Positions 26,227 to 33,408 of a stretch of DNA of 64,000 bases are shown here, one piece after another. Source of the DNA: Candidatus Pacearchaeota archaeon (GTDB taxonomy: Archaea > Nanobdellota > Nanobdellia > Pacearchaeales > GW2011-AR1). The notes under the pieces are model-generated. The model saw only the letters and a program-made list of their open reading frames with translations, was not told the DNA's origin and searched no databases. A program made the position numbers and the translations under genes. Where the stretch lies: NCBI GenBank assembly GCA_019659125.1, contig JAIFVX010000001.1, positions 244,097 to 308,096 on the forward strand, given 5' to 3'. Within the stretch, counting starts at the first letter, position 1. Every line of letters begins with the position of its first letter.

Positions 26227-27129
26227 ATGAAGAAAGTGATCGATAGATTCCCCTGGATACGTGATGCGTGGAATTATATAGCCCAGCAGAGCCCTCTCTA
26301 CCAACAAACACAACAAAGACTTCAGCACTCTCTCATAACCCGAGGAGACCTTGAGAAAACGGTTGTCGAGCAGGCAACTAAAAGCACGGAACTGGCTGAG
26401 GAACTTCAGTATCAAAAAATAATCTACGAGGCACAACTAGCTGCTGCAGCAGAACGCGAGCAACGGGATAAGCAAAGGATAGAAAGTATCGTTATTGCTG
26501 CAAAATCAGTCCATCAGTCAGCTTTAGACGTCATGAAAGCAGCTAACGAAAAAGTGAGGACCATTATGGACCATCCCCCTAGAATTGAGATTCCCCCACA
26601 TTGGGATGAAAAGAAGCTTGCGAGGGACCTCTCTGAAGAGAGAGTAAAGAACCAATCTCTTATCTATGAGAACATTCAGCTGAAAAAGTATGGACTTACT
26701 ACGGCGCTAACACTTCTTTCAAAAGGTCACGGAAACTCCAAGCTTCCGTTGGCACTCTATGTCGCGGGGGATCATGGATATGAGCTGGCATTCCAATCGA
26801 AAAAATTCGAGCAGAAGTATGGAACGATGAAAGACCTTCCCCTTGAAATGGTAAAGACAAACGTAATGATGCAACAGAGCTTAAAAGAAAACCGCCGGAT
26901 GTATATAGCCCTCGAGGGGCAGGATGTCAACCTTCATATTGAGCCTTACGAACTTAGAAAAGGAGAGACAATCGCATTTGCAGTCTACATAAAGCCGGTC
27001 AACATTCCAAAAGACCACAAGCACCGTGCAGCATATATAGAACGCGGCATAAAGTCCTTGACTGATGACGTGAGAAAGGCCTGGAACGGAATAAAGAATG
27101 CCGCCACCACTCCCAAGCCTACTCTCTAG
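26227..27129 (+). CDS. Hypothetical coiled-coil protein, 300 aa
   Basis: Not recognised. A long coiled coil (about residues 30-160, rich in Gln/Glu/Ala/Lys) precedes a globular C-terminal domain (about 170-285) with LPLALYVAGDHGYELAFQSK and MYIALEGQDVNLHIEP, possibly PAS-like, and a Pro/Thr end. The ATG at 26227 is preferred over an upstream TTG because of the TATA spacing. Could be a structural or sensory protein; no catalytic motif. Confidence 0.6.
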   Translation: MKKVIDRFPWIRDAWNYIAQQSPLYQQTQQRLQHSLITRGDLEKTVVEQATKSTELAEELQYQKIIYEAQLAAAAEREQRDKQRIESIVIAAKSVHQSALDVMKAANEKVRTIMDHPPRIEIPPHWDEKKLARDLSEERVKNQSLIYENIQLKKYGLTTALTLLSKGHGNSKLPLALYVAGDHGYELAFQSKKFEQKYGTMKDLPLEMVKTNVMMQQSLKENRRMYIALEGQDVNLHIEPYELRKGETIAFAVYIKPVNIPKDHKHRAAYIERGIKSLTDDVRKAWNGIKNAATTPKPTL

Positions 27130-27164
27130 CAAACCTTTATTAATTAATTTTATCTTCTTTTGAA

Positions 27165-28541
27165 ATGCAAAAAAAGGTCGGTGCAGATGAGGAAAAGTTA
27201 CGACAGGGGGCACTTAACGTTAGCATACAAGAAGGCTCGGCGAACAGCTTCTCGACAGGAATTTCAAGCTCGTACATCACTCCTTTTGCACTTGCACTGA
27301 AAGCAAATGCATTTCATATCGGAATTCTCAGCGCATTATCCGGTCTTGTCTCCCCTGCAGCACAACTCTGGGGAAGCAAGCTCATGGAAAGTTATGGCCG
27401 AAAAAAGATTGTCCTTGTCTGCGTATTCTGGCAAGCGCTCATGTGGCTTCCTATCGCAATCGTTGCATTATTAGCGTGGAAGAACGCTCTATCATTCACC
27501 CCCTTGATCTATGGACTCATTGCCGGATATACATTGATGGTTACTTTTGGAGGAATTGCGCATCCTCCCTGGTTTTCCTGGATGGGAGATCTTGTGCCAG
27601 AGCATGAACGTGGAAAATATTTCAGCAAAAGAAATCTTATCACTGGTATCGTAGAGTTATCCGCAGTCATCATTGCACTAATTGTTGTCGATAATCTTCA
27701 GCATTCTACAAAGCTCTTCCTGGGTTTTTCAGTATTGTTCATCCTTGCCTGCATTTTCAGGCTTCTTTCATATAAAATATTTCATCGACAATATGCTCCT
27801 CATCTTCGACCTCGGGAAAAATACAAGACTTCATTCACTCAGGTTTTGAAACAGAACAAAGACTTCTCGAAATTTATTTACTATCAGCTCTTCTTTAATA
27901 TAGCGCTGATGATTGCAAGTCCGTTCTTTGCCGTATACATGCTCCAGGAGCGTAATTTCAGTTATAATTGGTACATTTATATCACTATTTCATCCTCGTT
28001 GTTCTACCTTCTATTCACTCCACTCATCGGAAAGATCTCAGACAATAAAGGAAACAAGACACTTCTCTGGATGGCAAATATAGGATTCGTCTTCACACCA
28101 TTGCTCTGGATTGTCGATGATAATCCTGTATGGCTCATCTTCGTTCCGCAATTAGTTGCAGGACTTGCCAATGCTGCACTTACTATTGCTCTGACAAATT
28201 ACACATACAGCAATATTCCTGACGAACAACGAGGGGAGGGTGTCGCAGTCCTTAATCTCATTACAGGAGTTGGAACATTCATCGGATCTTTGATCGGGGG
28301 ATACATCTTACAGAATGTTTCAAGCACCATTCTTAATAGCAAATACTTCTTCATTTTTGTGGTCGCATCAGCATGCAGATTACTTGTTGCACTTATCTTC
28401 CTTCCAGGGCTTCACGAGACTGAGGAGAAAAAGCATAAGCACGCACCAGCTCATGTACACCTGGCTCACCCATTCAAGACTGCGCATGTTGAAGCTGGCT
28501 GGGCATCACCACCTGCCAAAAAGGTCATGCGGAAGATTTAA
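27165..28541 (+). CDS. Major facilitator superfamily transporter with His-rich tail
   Basis: The 458-aa protein has about 12 transmembrane segments. The loop between helices 2 and 3 carries the MFS signature-like GSKLMESYGRKKIV, repeated at the middle as GKISDNKGNKTLL. MFS carriers move small solutes by proton coupling or uniport; the substrate cannot be told. The C-terminal tail is unusual: KKHKHAPAHVHLAHPF with seven histidines near the end, possibly a metal-binding or sensing extension. Confidence 0.85.
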   Translation: MQKKVGADEEKLRQGALNVSIQEGSANSFSTGISSSYITPFALALKANAFHIGILSALSGLVSPAAQLWGSKLMESYGRKKIVLVCVFWQALMWLPIAIVALLAWKNALSFTPLIYGLIAGYTLMVTFGGIAHPPWFSWMGDLVPEHERGKYFSKRNLITGIVELSAVIIALIVVDNLQHSTKLFLGFSVLFILACIFRLLSYKIFHRQYAPHLRPREKYKTSFTQVLKQNKDFSKFIYYQLFFNIALMIASPFFAVYMLQERNFSYNWYIYITISSSLFYLLFTPLIGKISDNKGNKTLLWMANIGFVFTPLLWIVDDNPVWLIFVPQLVAGLANAALTIALTNYTYSNIPDEQRGEGVAVLNLITGVGTFIGSLIGGYILQNVSSTILNSKYFFIFVVASACRLLVALIFLPGLHETEEKKHKHAPAHVHLAHPFKTAHVEAGWASPPAKKVMRKI

Positions 28542-28565
28542 AAGTTCTGCCGTCGTGAAAAAACT

Positions 28566-29210
28566 ATGTTTTTTGGAAGAAAGGAAAAAGTGAAATGTGA
28601 ACAGTGCAGTTCTCATGTAGAGGACACCTTTAGCTTCTGTCCATACTGTGGGTCAAACCTTGTTAACAAAGAGGCAGACATGAGAGAGTTTGGCATGCTT
28701 GGAAAAACAGATGTTATCGACGAAGATACTACCCCCAATATGTTCGGTGGATTCAGCATAACTGAGAAGATTATTGGCTCGTTAGTGAACAATCTTGCAA
28801 AAAATCTTGACAAGCAGCTACGTGATATGGATAAGCCAGAGATACGAAGCCTTCCAAATGGCATAAAAATAAAAATTAATGGTCCATTACAGCCGGCAGA
28901 GAAAAAATCACCTCCTCAGAAGGAGATAACATCACAACAGCTTGAAAGGATGTCTTCCTTGCCAAGGGCAACAGCAAAGACTGCATCGGTAAGAAGACTA
29001 AGTGACAAAGTTGTCTATGAGTTAAGCACACCCGGAGTGGAATCAAGTCAGGACATTTTCGTCTCAAAGCTTGAGCAGGGATATGAGATAAAGGCAATTG
29101 GTGCAAAGAAAATCTATACTAAGAGCATTCCTATCAGTCTTCCTCTTAAAAAATGCACGGCTGACAAGAATAAAGTCTTGGTTGAATTCAAGCTCGAAGA
29201 AGATCAGTAA
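28566..29210 (+). CDS. Zinc-ribbon protein with C-terminal Hsp20/CS-like domain
   Basis: The 214-aa protein has an N-terminal zinc ribbon (C11, C14, C25, C28) preceded by basic residues, a flexible middle, and a C-terminal domain (about 140-210) with the beta pattern VVYELSTPGV...IFVSKLEQGYEIKAIGAKK...KSIPISLPL, as in alpha-crystallin/CS domains. A small-heat-shock-like client-binding role is plausible but not shown. A TTTAAAA box about 26 nt before the ATG lies at the end of the MFS gene. Confidence 0.6.
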   Translation: MFFGRKEKVKCEQCSSHVEDTFSFCPYCGSNLVNKEADMREFGMLGKTDVIDEDTTPNMFGGFSITEKIIGSLVNNLAKNLDKQLRDMDKPEIRSLPNGIKIKINGPLQPAEKKSPPQKEITSQQLERMSSLPRATAKTASVRRLSDKVVYELSTPGVESSQDIFVSKLEQGYEIKAIGAKKIYTKSIPISLPLKKCTADKNKVLVEFKLEEDQ

Positions 29211-29276
29211 TTCCCTTAAAAAATAAGTATATTACATCTCCCGAATTCCGAACCGTTTATGTGTAAAAAAGCCTGA

Positions 29277-30011
29277 TCACTTTATGTCATTTTCTTCAAC
29301 GTTAAATTTTACGTTAAGCCTAATAGTTTTAACTTCATAACCCTTTGATTCTAGAGTTTCCATCACCTGTTTTTGATGCTCTTTAATTTTTGAATCATTC
29401 GATTTAATCTCACAGAATGATATCTTTTTATCTTTCAAACAAATTAAATCCGGGTAACCTTTCCCAAAAGACTTAAGTAACTTCATGACTTTATTTTTCT
29501 TAGAGTATTTTTGAAGAAGACGGCCTACTCCTTTCTCGTTGAAAATAGAAGCATCTATTTCGTAATCATAATACATAGTTTTTGCAATCTTATAACCCTC
29601 ATTTCTTAATTTATTAGCAAACCACATCTCTGCAATAAACCCTCTAATCCCTCTATTATTCCAACCAGTTCTTCTTCCCTTTTCAAGAGCTTCTAATTGA
29701 GAAGGAGAAGGCATGTCTATTTCGTCTTCTATAGAATACACTTCAATATCCCTTAAAAATGTAGTCTTACACTTAGGACAGTAAAATTCTCTATTAAAAC
29801 CTGCTTCATGATCTGACATTTGTCCGTCTGACATTTCTTCAAAATTATCTTTAGCTAACTGCACTTCTATCAGAGCAGAATTACATTTCTCGCATCTATA
29901 ATGGACAATTTCGAATATCATCTTTTGTTTTAGACAGTCGGCAAAGTAAGAAGTTTTCTGTATTCTTTCAATCTTATCATAATCTTCTTTATTTAAAATA
30001 AGTTCATTCAT
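29277..30011 (-). CDS. Zinc-ribbon / VRR-NUC-like (PD-(D/E)XK) nuclease, paired with an RHH protein
   Basis: The 244-aa protein has a zinc ribbon (C40, C43, C78, C81) and a C-terminal region with PD-(D/E)XK/VRR-NUC hallmarks: E128, then GYPD188LICL, CE201IK203 and the helix Q-K-Q-V-M (~213). These residues would bind metal and cleave nucleic acid. The start overlaps the RHH gene's stop by 4 nt. The gene is AT-rich compared with its neighbours. The pair resembles a toxin-antitoxin or defence module; the target is unknown, and the fold call rests on motifs only. Confidence 0.6.
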   Translation of the reverse strand: MNELILNKEDYDKIERIQKTSYFADCLKQKMIFEIVHYRCEKCNSALIEVQLAKDNFEEMSDGQMSDHEAGFNREFYCPKCKTTFLRDIEVYSIEDEIDMPSPSQLEALEKGRRTGWNNRGIRGFIAEMWFANKLRNEGYKIAKTMYYDYEIDASIFNEKGVGRLLQKYSKKNKVMKLLKSFGKGYPDLICLKDKKISFCEIKSNDSKIKEHQKQVMETLESKGYEVKTIRLNVKFNVEENDIK

Positions 30012-30298
30012 TTTGCCTTACCTTTCTTTGAAAGATTTAGTTCTCTAGCTTTCCTTATATCTTGAGGAATTTCCTTCCACTCAAACCTATCCTTAACTTC
30101 TTCTTCTGTTGCTATAAGATTAATGTAATCTTCAATAAGTTGTTCATCAATCTCATCTTCAGTGTTATCAATATGTTCTTGTACGGCTATTTTTATAACT
30201 TGATTTCTGTCTATACCCATTCTATCAGCAAATTCATCAATCTGCTTCAACATATTCATTTCAAAACGAACTCCAACTAATTTTGTTTTATCTGCCAT
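30008..30298 (-). CDS. Ribbon-helix-helix (CopG/Arc-like) DNA-binding protein
   Basis: The 96-aa protein has an N-terminal RHH fold (TKLVGVRFEMNMLKQIDEFADRMGIDRNQVIKIAVQEHI, residues 5-45: beta strand, helix, turn, helix) and an acidic C-terminal tail with a basic end that could bind a partner. RHH proteins commonly autorepress toxin-antitoxin operons. A perfect palindrome lies 1 nt before the ATG. Translationally coupled to the downstream nuclease-like gene. Confidence 0.75.
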   Translation of the reverse strand: MADKTKLVGVRFEMNMLKQIDEFADRMGIDRNQVIKIAVQEHIDNTEDEIDEQLIEDYINLIATEEEVKDRFEWKEIPQDIRKARELNLSKKGKAK

Positions 30299-30299
30299 A

Positions 30300-30324
30300 T
30301 TAACTATAGTTAATATTAATTAAC
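30300..30324. promoter_or_regulatory. Palindromic operator of the RHH/nuclease operon
   Basis: TTAACTATAGTTAA (30300-30313) is a perfect 14-bp palindrome; a further TTAAC half-site follows at 30320-30324. It overlaps the space between the likely TATA box (TTAATTAA at 30316-30323) and the start codon, which is ideal for autorepression by the RHH protein. Confidence 0.55.
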
Positions 30325-30373
30325 ATTTGTTGTATTTAAATCTTTCGTCAAATTCGGTATACTATAAAAATAA

Positions 30374-30481
30374 TGATCGCGCCAAGATTTGAACTTGGGA
30401 CCTCTGCCTTTCTGAAATAAGATTCTTGTCAAAATCCTTGGATATCAGAGCAGCGTTCTAACCGGGCTGAACTACGCGATC
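30374..30481 (-). tRNA. tRNA-Ile(GAU) with an intron
   Basis: Minus strand: acceptor GATCGCG pairs with CGCGATC, D-arm GTTC/GAAC, anticodon stem CTGCT/GGCAG, loop start CTGATA (anticodon GAT at 34-36), T-arm CCAAG/CTTGG, discriminator A, no encoded CCA. A 33-nt insert (about 30410-30442) follows base 37, the canonical archaeal intron position; exact splice sites should be taken as approximate. A T-rich tract follows the 3' end. Confidence 0.9.
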
Positions 30482-30517
30482 TTAAAAACCCAAGAAAAAC
30501 CTCGTTTATAAAACTAA

Positions 30518-30967
30518 TTATTTGCGTTCGTAAAGGACAGAAGCATATGTTTCAATGCCTGCTTGAGGGAGCTCCCTCATACCGCGAGGCTTTTTAACTC
30601 CTTCCTGAAGTGAAGCATCAATATAAAAGGGAATTTTCATGTTATTAAGAATACTTTTGACCGTGAATAAATTAACTTGAGCCTCATACGTTCTAATAAT
30701 TCCACTATATCCCTTCATCTTTAATGTAAATTCACTATTCTTATCCTCAGGACCTCGGATAATGCCGAGTCCACCGTAGCCGATATTCTTTACTAGCTCT
30801 GTTCTCAAAATATCATCAATAGTTCCAGGATGAAGTCTGTCTACGATGATAAATGTATAACGACCAAGGTCCGGATTGTCCGGTGACTGCTGAAGCCCAA
30901 GGCGTACATGCTTGCTTGCTGACTTTGGTGCCTTTTTCAATTGATACGTTGGAGATTTCCTTGCCAT
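30518..30967 (-). CDS. Hypothetical protein, 149 aa
   Basis: Not recognised. A basic, soluble protein (N-terminus rich in Lys/Ser/Pro) with alpha/beta character (GRYTFIIVDRLHPGTIDDIL, YGGLGIIRGPEDKN). The positive charge hints at nucleic-acid or ribosome association, but no family motif was found. It shares a symmetric promoter with the divergent VKOR gene; both starts lie exactly 25.5 nt from its centre. Confidence 0.6.
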   Translation of the reverse strand: MARKSPTYQLKKAPKSASKHVRLGLQQSPDNPDLGRYTFIIVDRLHPGTIDDILRTELVKNIGYGGLGIIRGPEDKNSEFTLKMKGYSGIIRTYEAQVNLFTVKSILNNMKIPFYIDASLQEGVKKPRGMRELPQAGIETYASVLYERK

Positions 30968-30988
30968 AATCTTTCCTCTTCGGTGAAG

Positions 30989-30996
30989 TTTATAAA
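30989..30996. promoter_or_regulatory. Symmetric bidirectional TATA box
   Basis: TTTATAAA is a perfect palindrome whose centre (30992.5) is exactly 25.5 nt from the minus-strand ATG (30967) and 25.5 nt from the plus-strand ATG (31018). One TATA site would fix both leaderless starts. Confidence 0.6.
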
Positions 30997-31017
30997 TATT
31001 CCTTTCCCCCTAAGGAG

Positions 31018-31428
31018 ATGAGATATACCCAGGGATTGATAGGCCTCTTGATTCTAGCTGAACTTGTTCTTGCAGGCTCTGTGTTGTGGGGAGACTATCA
31101 CCAGGAAACAGTATGCGTATTCGGTTCTGGATGCAGTGAAGTGCAGCATTCAATCTATAGCACAATCCTTGGTATAAAGGTAAGTATGTTTGGATTCATA
31201 TCATTCATCCTTCTCGCCATACTCTATGTCCTTTCCCACACTAAAACGATAAAACCAATTGTATTCGTCAGCGTGGCAAAGCTAGGAGCATTCTTCTCTT
31301 TGTACTTCCTCATCATCCAATTCTTTGTCCTCAAGAAAATATGCTCAACCTGCCTTGTGATTGATATAATGATGATTCTTATTGCATCACTTGCAATCTA
31401 CGACCTTTTGAAGAACAAGAATTATTAA
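31018..31428 (+). CDS. Vitamin K epoxide reductase (VKOR) family protein
   Basis: The 136-aa protein has four transmembrane helices, the loop cysteine pair C33 and C39, the conserved serine S46 in SIYSTILGI and the redox C109-S-T-C112 motif in the last helix. VKOR homologs re-oxidise DsbA-like proteins by passing electrons to quinone. The membrane-anchored DsbA at 2482 is a probable partner, so the organism seems to make extracytoplasmic disulfides. No thioredoxin domain is fused. Confidence 0.88.
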   Translation: MRYTQGLIGLLILAELVLAGSVLWGDYHQETVCVFGSGCSEVQHSIYSTILGIKVSMFGFISFILLAILYVLSHTKTIKPIVFVSVAKLGAFFSLYFLIIQFFVLKKICSTCLVIDIMMILIASLAIYDLLKNKNY

Positions 31429-31451
31429 CCCTTGTTTGCACAGAATTTTAC

Positions 31452-31522
31452 GCGGCGTTAGTATATCGGTAGTATGTAAGCTTCCCAAGCTTAAGAGACG
31501 GGTTCAATTCCCGTACGCCGCA
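31452..31522 (+). tRNA. tRNA-Gly(CCC)
   Basis: Acceptor GCGGCGT/ACGCCGC, D-arm GTAT/GTAT, anticodon stem TAAGC/GCTTA around loop TTCCCAA (anticodon CCC), variable AGAG, T-arm ACGGG/CCCGT with loop TTCAATT, discriminator A. Length 71 nt, no intron, no encoded CCA. Confidence 0.95.
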
Positions 31523-31559
31523 TAATAGCATTTAAAAAACACATTCGCTATACAGAATA

Positions 31560-32123
31560 ATGAATGGATTTAAAAAATTCTGGAACTTTCTGAAGCAGGA
31601 CACCTGGAGCTCATGGATTGTGTCGTTTGCCTTGATCATTGTCTTCATCAAGTTCATTTTCTTTCCCGTACTTTCCTTTGCTACAGGAACCTCGCTTCCA
31701 TTAGTTGTTGTAGAATCATGCTCAATGTATCATGAATCAGGATTTGAAGATTGGTGGAGCAGGAATGCTGCATGGTATGAATCTAAAGGCATTGACAAGA
31801 CAGCATTTGAATCATTCACCCTGAAAAATGGACTCAATAAAGGAGACATTGTCTTTGTATGGGGAAGAACTTCTTATAAACAAGGAGACATCATCATTTT
31901 CAATGCTGGAACGCAATATCCTTTGATCCATAGAATCGTATCAGAATCGCCTCTAGGAACGAAAGGAGACCATAATGGGGGCCAAATCCAAGGATTGGAA
32001 GAGAATATCCCTTCAGAAAACATCATAGGAAAGGCAGTAGGAAAGATACCTCTTCTTGGCTGGATAAAGCTCATTTTCTTCGAACCTTTTAAGTCCCCAG
32101 ACCAACAGGGCTTCTGTTCCTAG
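31560..32123 (+). CDS. Type I signal peptidase, archaeal/ER (Sec11-like) type
   Basis: Cleaves signal peptides of exported proteins on the outer face of the membrane. The 187-aa protein has one N-terminal transmembrane segment (~17-38), catalytic Ser55 (ESCSMYH), His124 (LIHRIV, replacing bacterial Lys) and Asp137 (KGDHN), the archaeal Ser-His-Asp set. An insert (about 60-90) between the serine and the GD box is longer than in minimal Sec11. A TTTAAA box is centred 26.5 nt before the ATG. Confidence 0.9.
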   Translation: MNGFKKFWNFLKQDTWSSWIVSFALIIVFIKFIFFPVLSFATGTSLPLVVVESCSMYHESGFEDWWSRNAAWYESKGIDKTAFESFTLKNGLNKGDIVFVWGRTSYKQGDIIIFNAGTQYPLIHRIVSESPLGTKGDHNGGQIQGLEENIPSENIIGKAVGKIPLLGWIKLIFFEPFKSPDQQGFCS

Positions 32124-32186
32124 TTATTTATATACTTTATAAACCAAAAGTTTAAAAAACTCCAAATACCCACTCACAACAACAGT

Positions 32187-32495
32187 ATGGACTTTTGTGA
32201 GAGATGTGGAGGCGTCATTCTTCTTCAGGAAGATAAGGCAGCATGTGCCAGCTGCGGTTACAGGCCTAAAAAGAAAATCAAGCTTGAAGCATCTGAAAAG
32301 ATAGAGAAAAGAGAAACTATTGCAGTCATTAAAGAAGGGCAGAGCAACATCTATCCTATCGTACAGATAAAATGCCCCAAGTGTGACAGTAATAAGGCCT
32401 ATTTCTGGACTACGCAGACTCGATCAAGCGATGAATCAGAGACAAAGTTCTACAAATGCGTTAAGTGTAACCACACCTGGCGTGTCTACCGGTAA
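32187..32495 (+). CDS. tfs: Transcription factor S (TFIIS/RPB9-like)
   Basis: Stimulates RNA cleavage by backtracked RNA polymerase. The 102-aa protein has an N-terminal zinc ribbon (CERCGG...CASCGY) and a C-terminal one (CPKC...CVKC) with the catalytic loop R-S-S-D-E-S-E-T-K-F-Y-K, in which the Asp-Glu pair enters the polymerase active site. Length and layout match archaeal TFS. Confidence 0.95.
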   Translation: MDFCERCGGVILLQEDKAACASCGYRPKKKIKLEASEKIEKRETIAVIKEGQSNIYPIVQIKCPKCDSNKAYFWTTQTRSSDESETKFYKCVKCNHTWRVYR

Positions 32496-32535
32496 GCACT
32501 AAGCTTTTTAAACCATGCAGAACTTTCACAATTAC

Positions 32536-32610
32536 GGCCTCGTAGCTCAGCCTGGTTAGAGCACTGGACTCTTAATCCAGGTGTCGAGGGTTCAAATCCC
32601 TTCGGGGCCA
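32536..32610 (+). tRNA. tRNA-Lys(CUU)
   Basis: Acceptor GGCCTCG/CGGGGCC (one T-G pair), D-arm GCTC/GAGC, anticodon stem CTGGA/TCCAG with loop CTCTTAA (anticodon CTT), T-arm GAGGG/CCCTT (one G-T pair) with loop TTCAAAT, discriminator A. 75 nt, no intron, no CCA. A CTTTTTAA box lies about 22 nt upstream. Confidence 0.93.
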
Positions 32611-32648
32611 TTCAAAAATATTAAATAGGAAAGAGGCTTTGTATAGGG

Positions 32649-33008
32649 GTGATTTCTGTTCAAGTATTGAAGCACGAATTTCAGCCATACCTTCATAACC
32701 TGGTTATTGTTGAGGGGAAAAATGATGTCGCCGCCTTAGTGCATCTTGGCTTTACTAGAGTGTATACCATCCATGAAACATCAGTGCCTCTACGAGAGCG
32801 GATACTTCATATCTCTCGAGAGATATCAAAAAAAGATAAAGTGTGTATTTTAACCGATTTTGACAAAAAGGGAAAACAGCTCTTCGATATCATAAAAACA
32901 GAGTTACAAGCACTTGGAGTAAAAATTGATTCAACTCTAAGAAGTATCCTACTTAAAACGGGGATCTCGCATATAGAAGGATTAGATGCATTCTTAGAAA
33001 AGGATTAA
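32649..33008 (+). CDS. Small stand-alone Toprim-domain protein
   Basis: The 119-aa protein is essentially one Toprim domain: E22 in LVIVEGKNDVAAL and the D-x-D pair D70/D72 in CILTDFDKKGKQLF. It starts with GTG. Short Toprim proteins of this type include RNase M5-like maturases and DnaG-related enzymes; the catalytic partner domain is missing here, so the activity is uncertain. It follows tRNA-Lys by 38 nt. The stop overlaps a convergent regulator gene. Confidence 0.75.
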   Translation: MISVQVLKHEFQPYLHNLVIVEGKNDVAALVHLGFTRVYTIHETSVPLRERILHISREISKKDKVCILTDFDKKGKQLFDIIKTELQALGVKIDSTLRSILLKTGISHIEGLDAFLEKD

Positions 33009-33271
33009 ACAATCAGCTTTTTGATGTTTTCTATATTGTCTGCAATCTCTTGACCTTTCTTCGTAAGCTTGATCAATTTTATTCTTCCCTTTTTCTCGAA
33101 AGCAACAAGGTTAAGCCTTTCAAGACTCTGAAGAATTTTAACTGCATGACTGTAGGTGCAATCAACTTCTTTTGCAAGTAGGCTTCCGTATCTCGCCCGT
33201 GCCATCTTCTTGAGGGCAACCAGCATTAAGGCCGGTTTCCTTCTGAAGAAGATATCAAAGTTATCCTTCAT
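33005..33271 (-). CDS. Winged-helix transcriptional regulator (88 aa)
   Basis: A small single-domain wHTH: helices KPALMLVALKKMA and HAVKILQSLERLNLV with a basic wing (KKGRIKLIKLTKKGQ), similar to MarR/ArsR-type or archaeal PadR-like regulators. Start at MKDNFDIFF: a TATATA box is centred 24.5 nt upstream, which disfavours two earlier start codons. A target is not evident. Confidence 0.72.
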   Translation of the reverse strand: MKDNFDIFFRRKPALMLVALKKMARARYGSLLAKEVDCTYSHAVKILQSLERLNLVAFEKKGRIKLIKLTKKGQEIADNIENIKKLIV

Positions 33272-33292
33272 ATTATCTCCCATATGTCTCAA

Positions 33293-33298
33293 TATATA
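33293..33298 (-). promoter_or_regulatory. TATA box of the wHTH regulator
   Basis: TATATA in AATATATACTATAC (plus-strand reading), centre 24.5 nt before the ATG at 33271. A second TATATAT copy lies ~17 nt further upstream. Confidence 0.4.
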
Positions 33299-33408
33299 CT
33301 ATACAACCTATATATTACATCCCCATATCGCTTTTAAATTTTTCCCTGGCTTTGTTATCTCCAGCAGTAGCAAAATGAAAAGAAAAGGACACGAAAAAGT
33401 GACAACGT

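Noticed and set aside
30062-30280. Plus-strand open frame opposite the RHH gene
   Set aside because: Phe/Asn-rich translation typical of the AT-rich complement; the RHH frame has a recognisable fold and operator.
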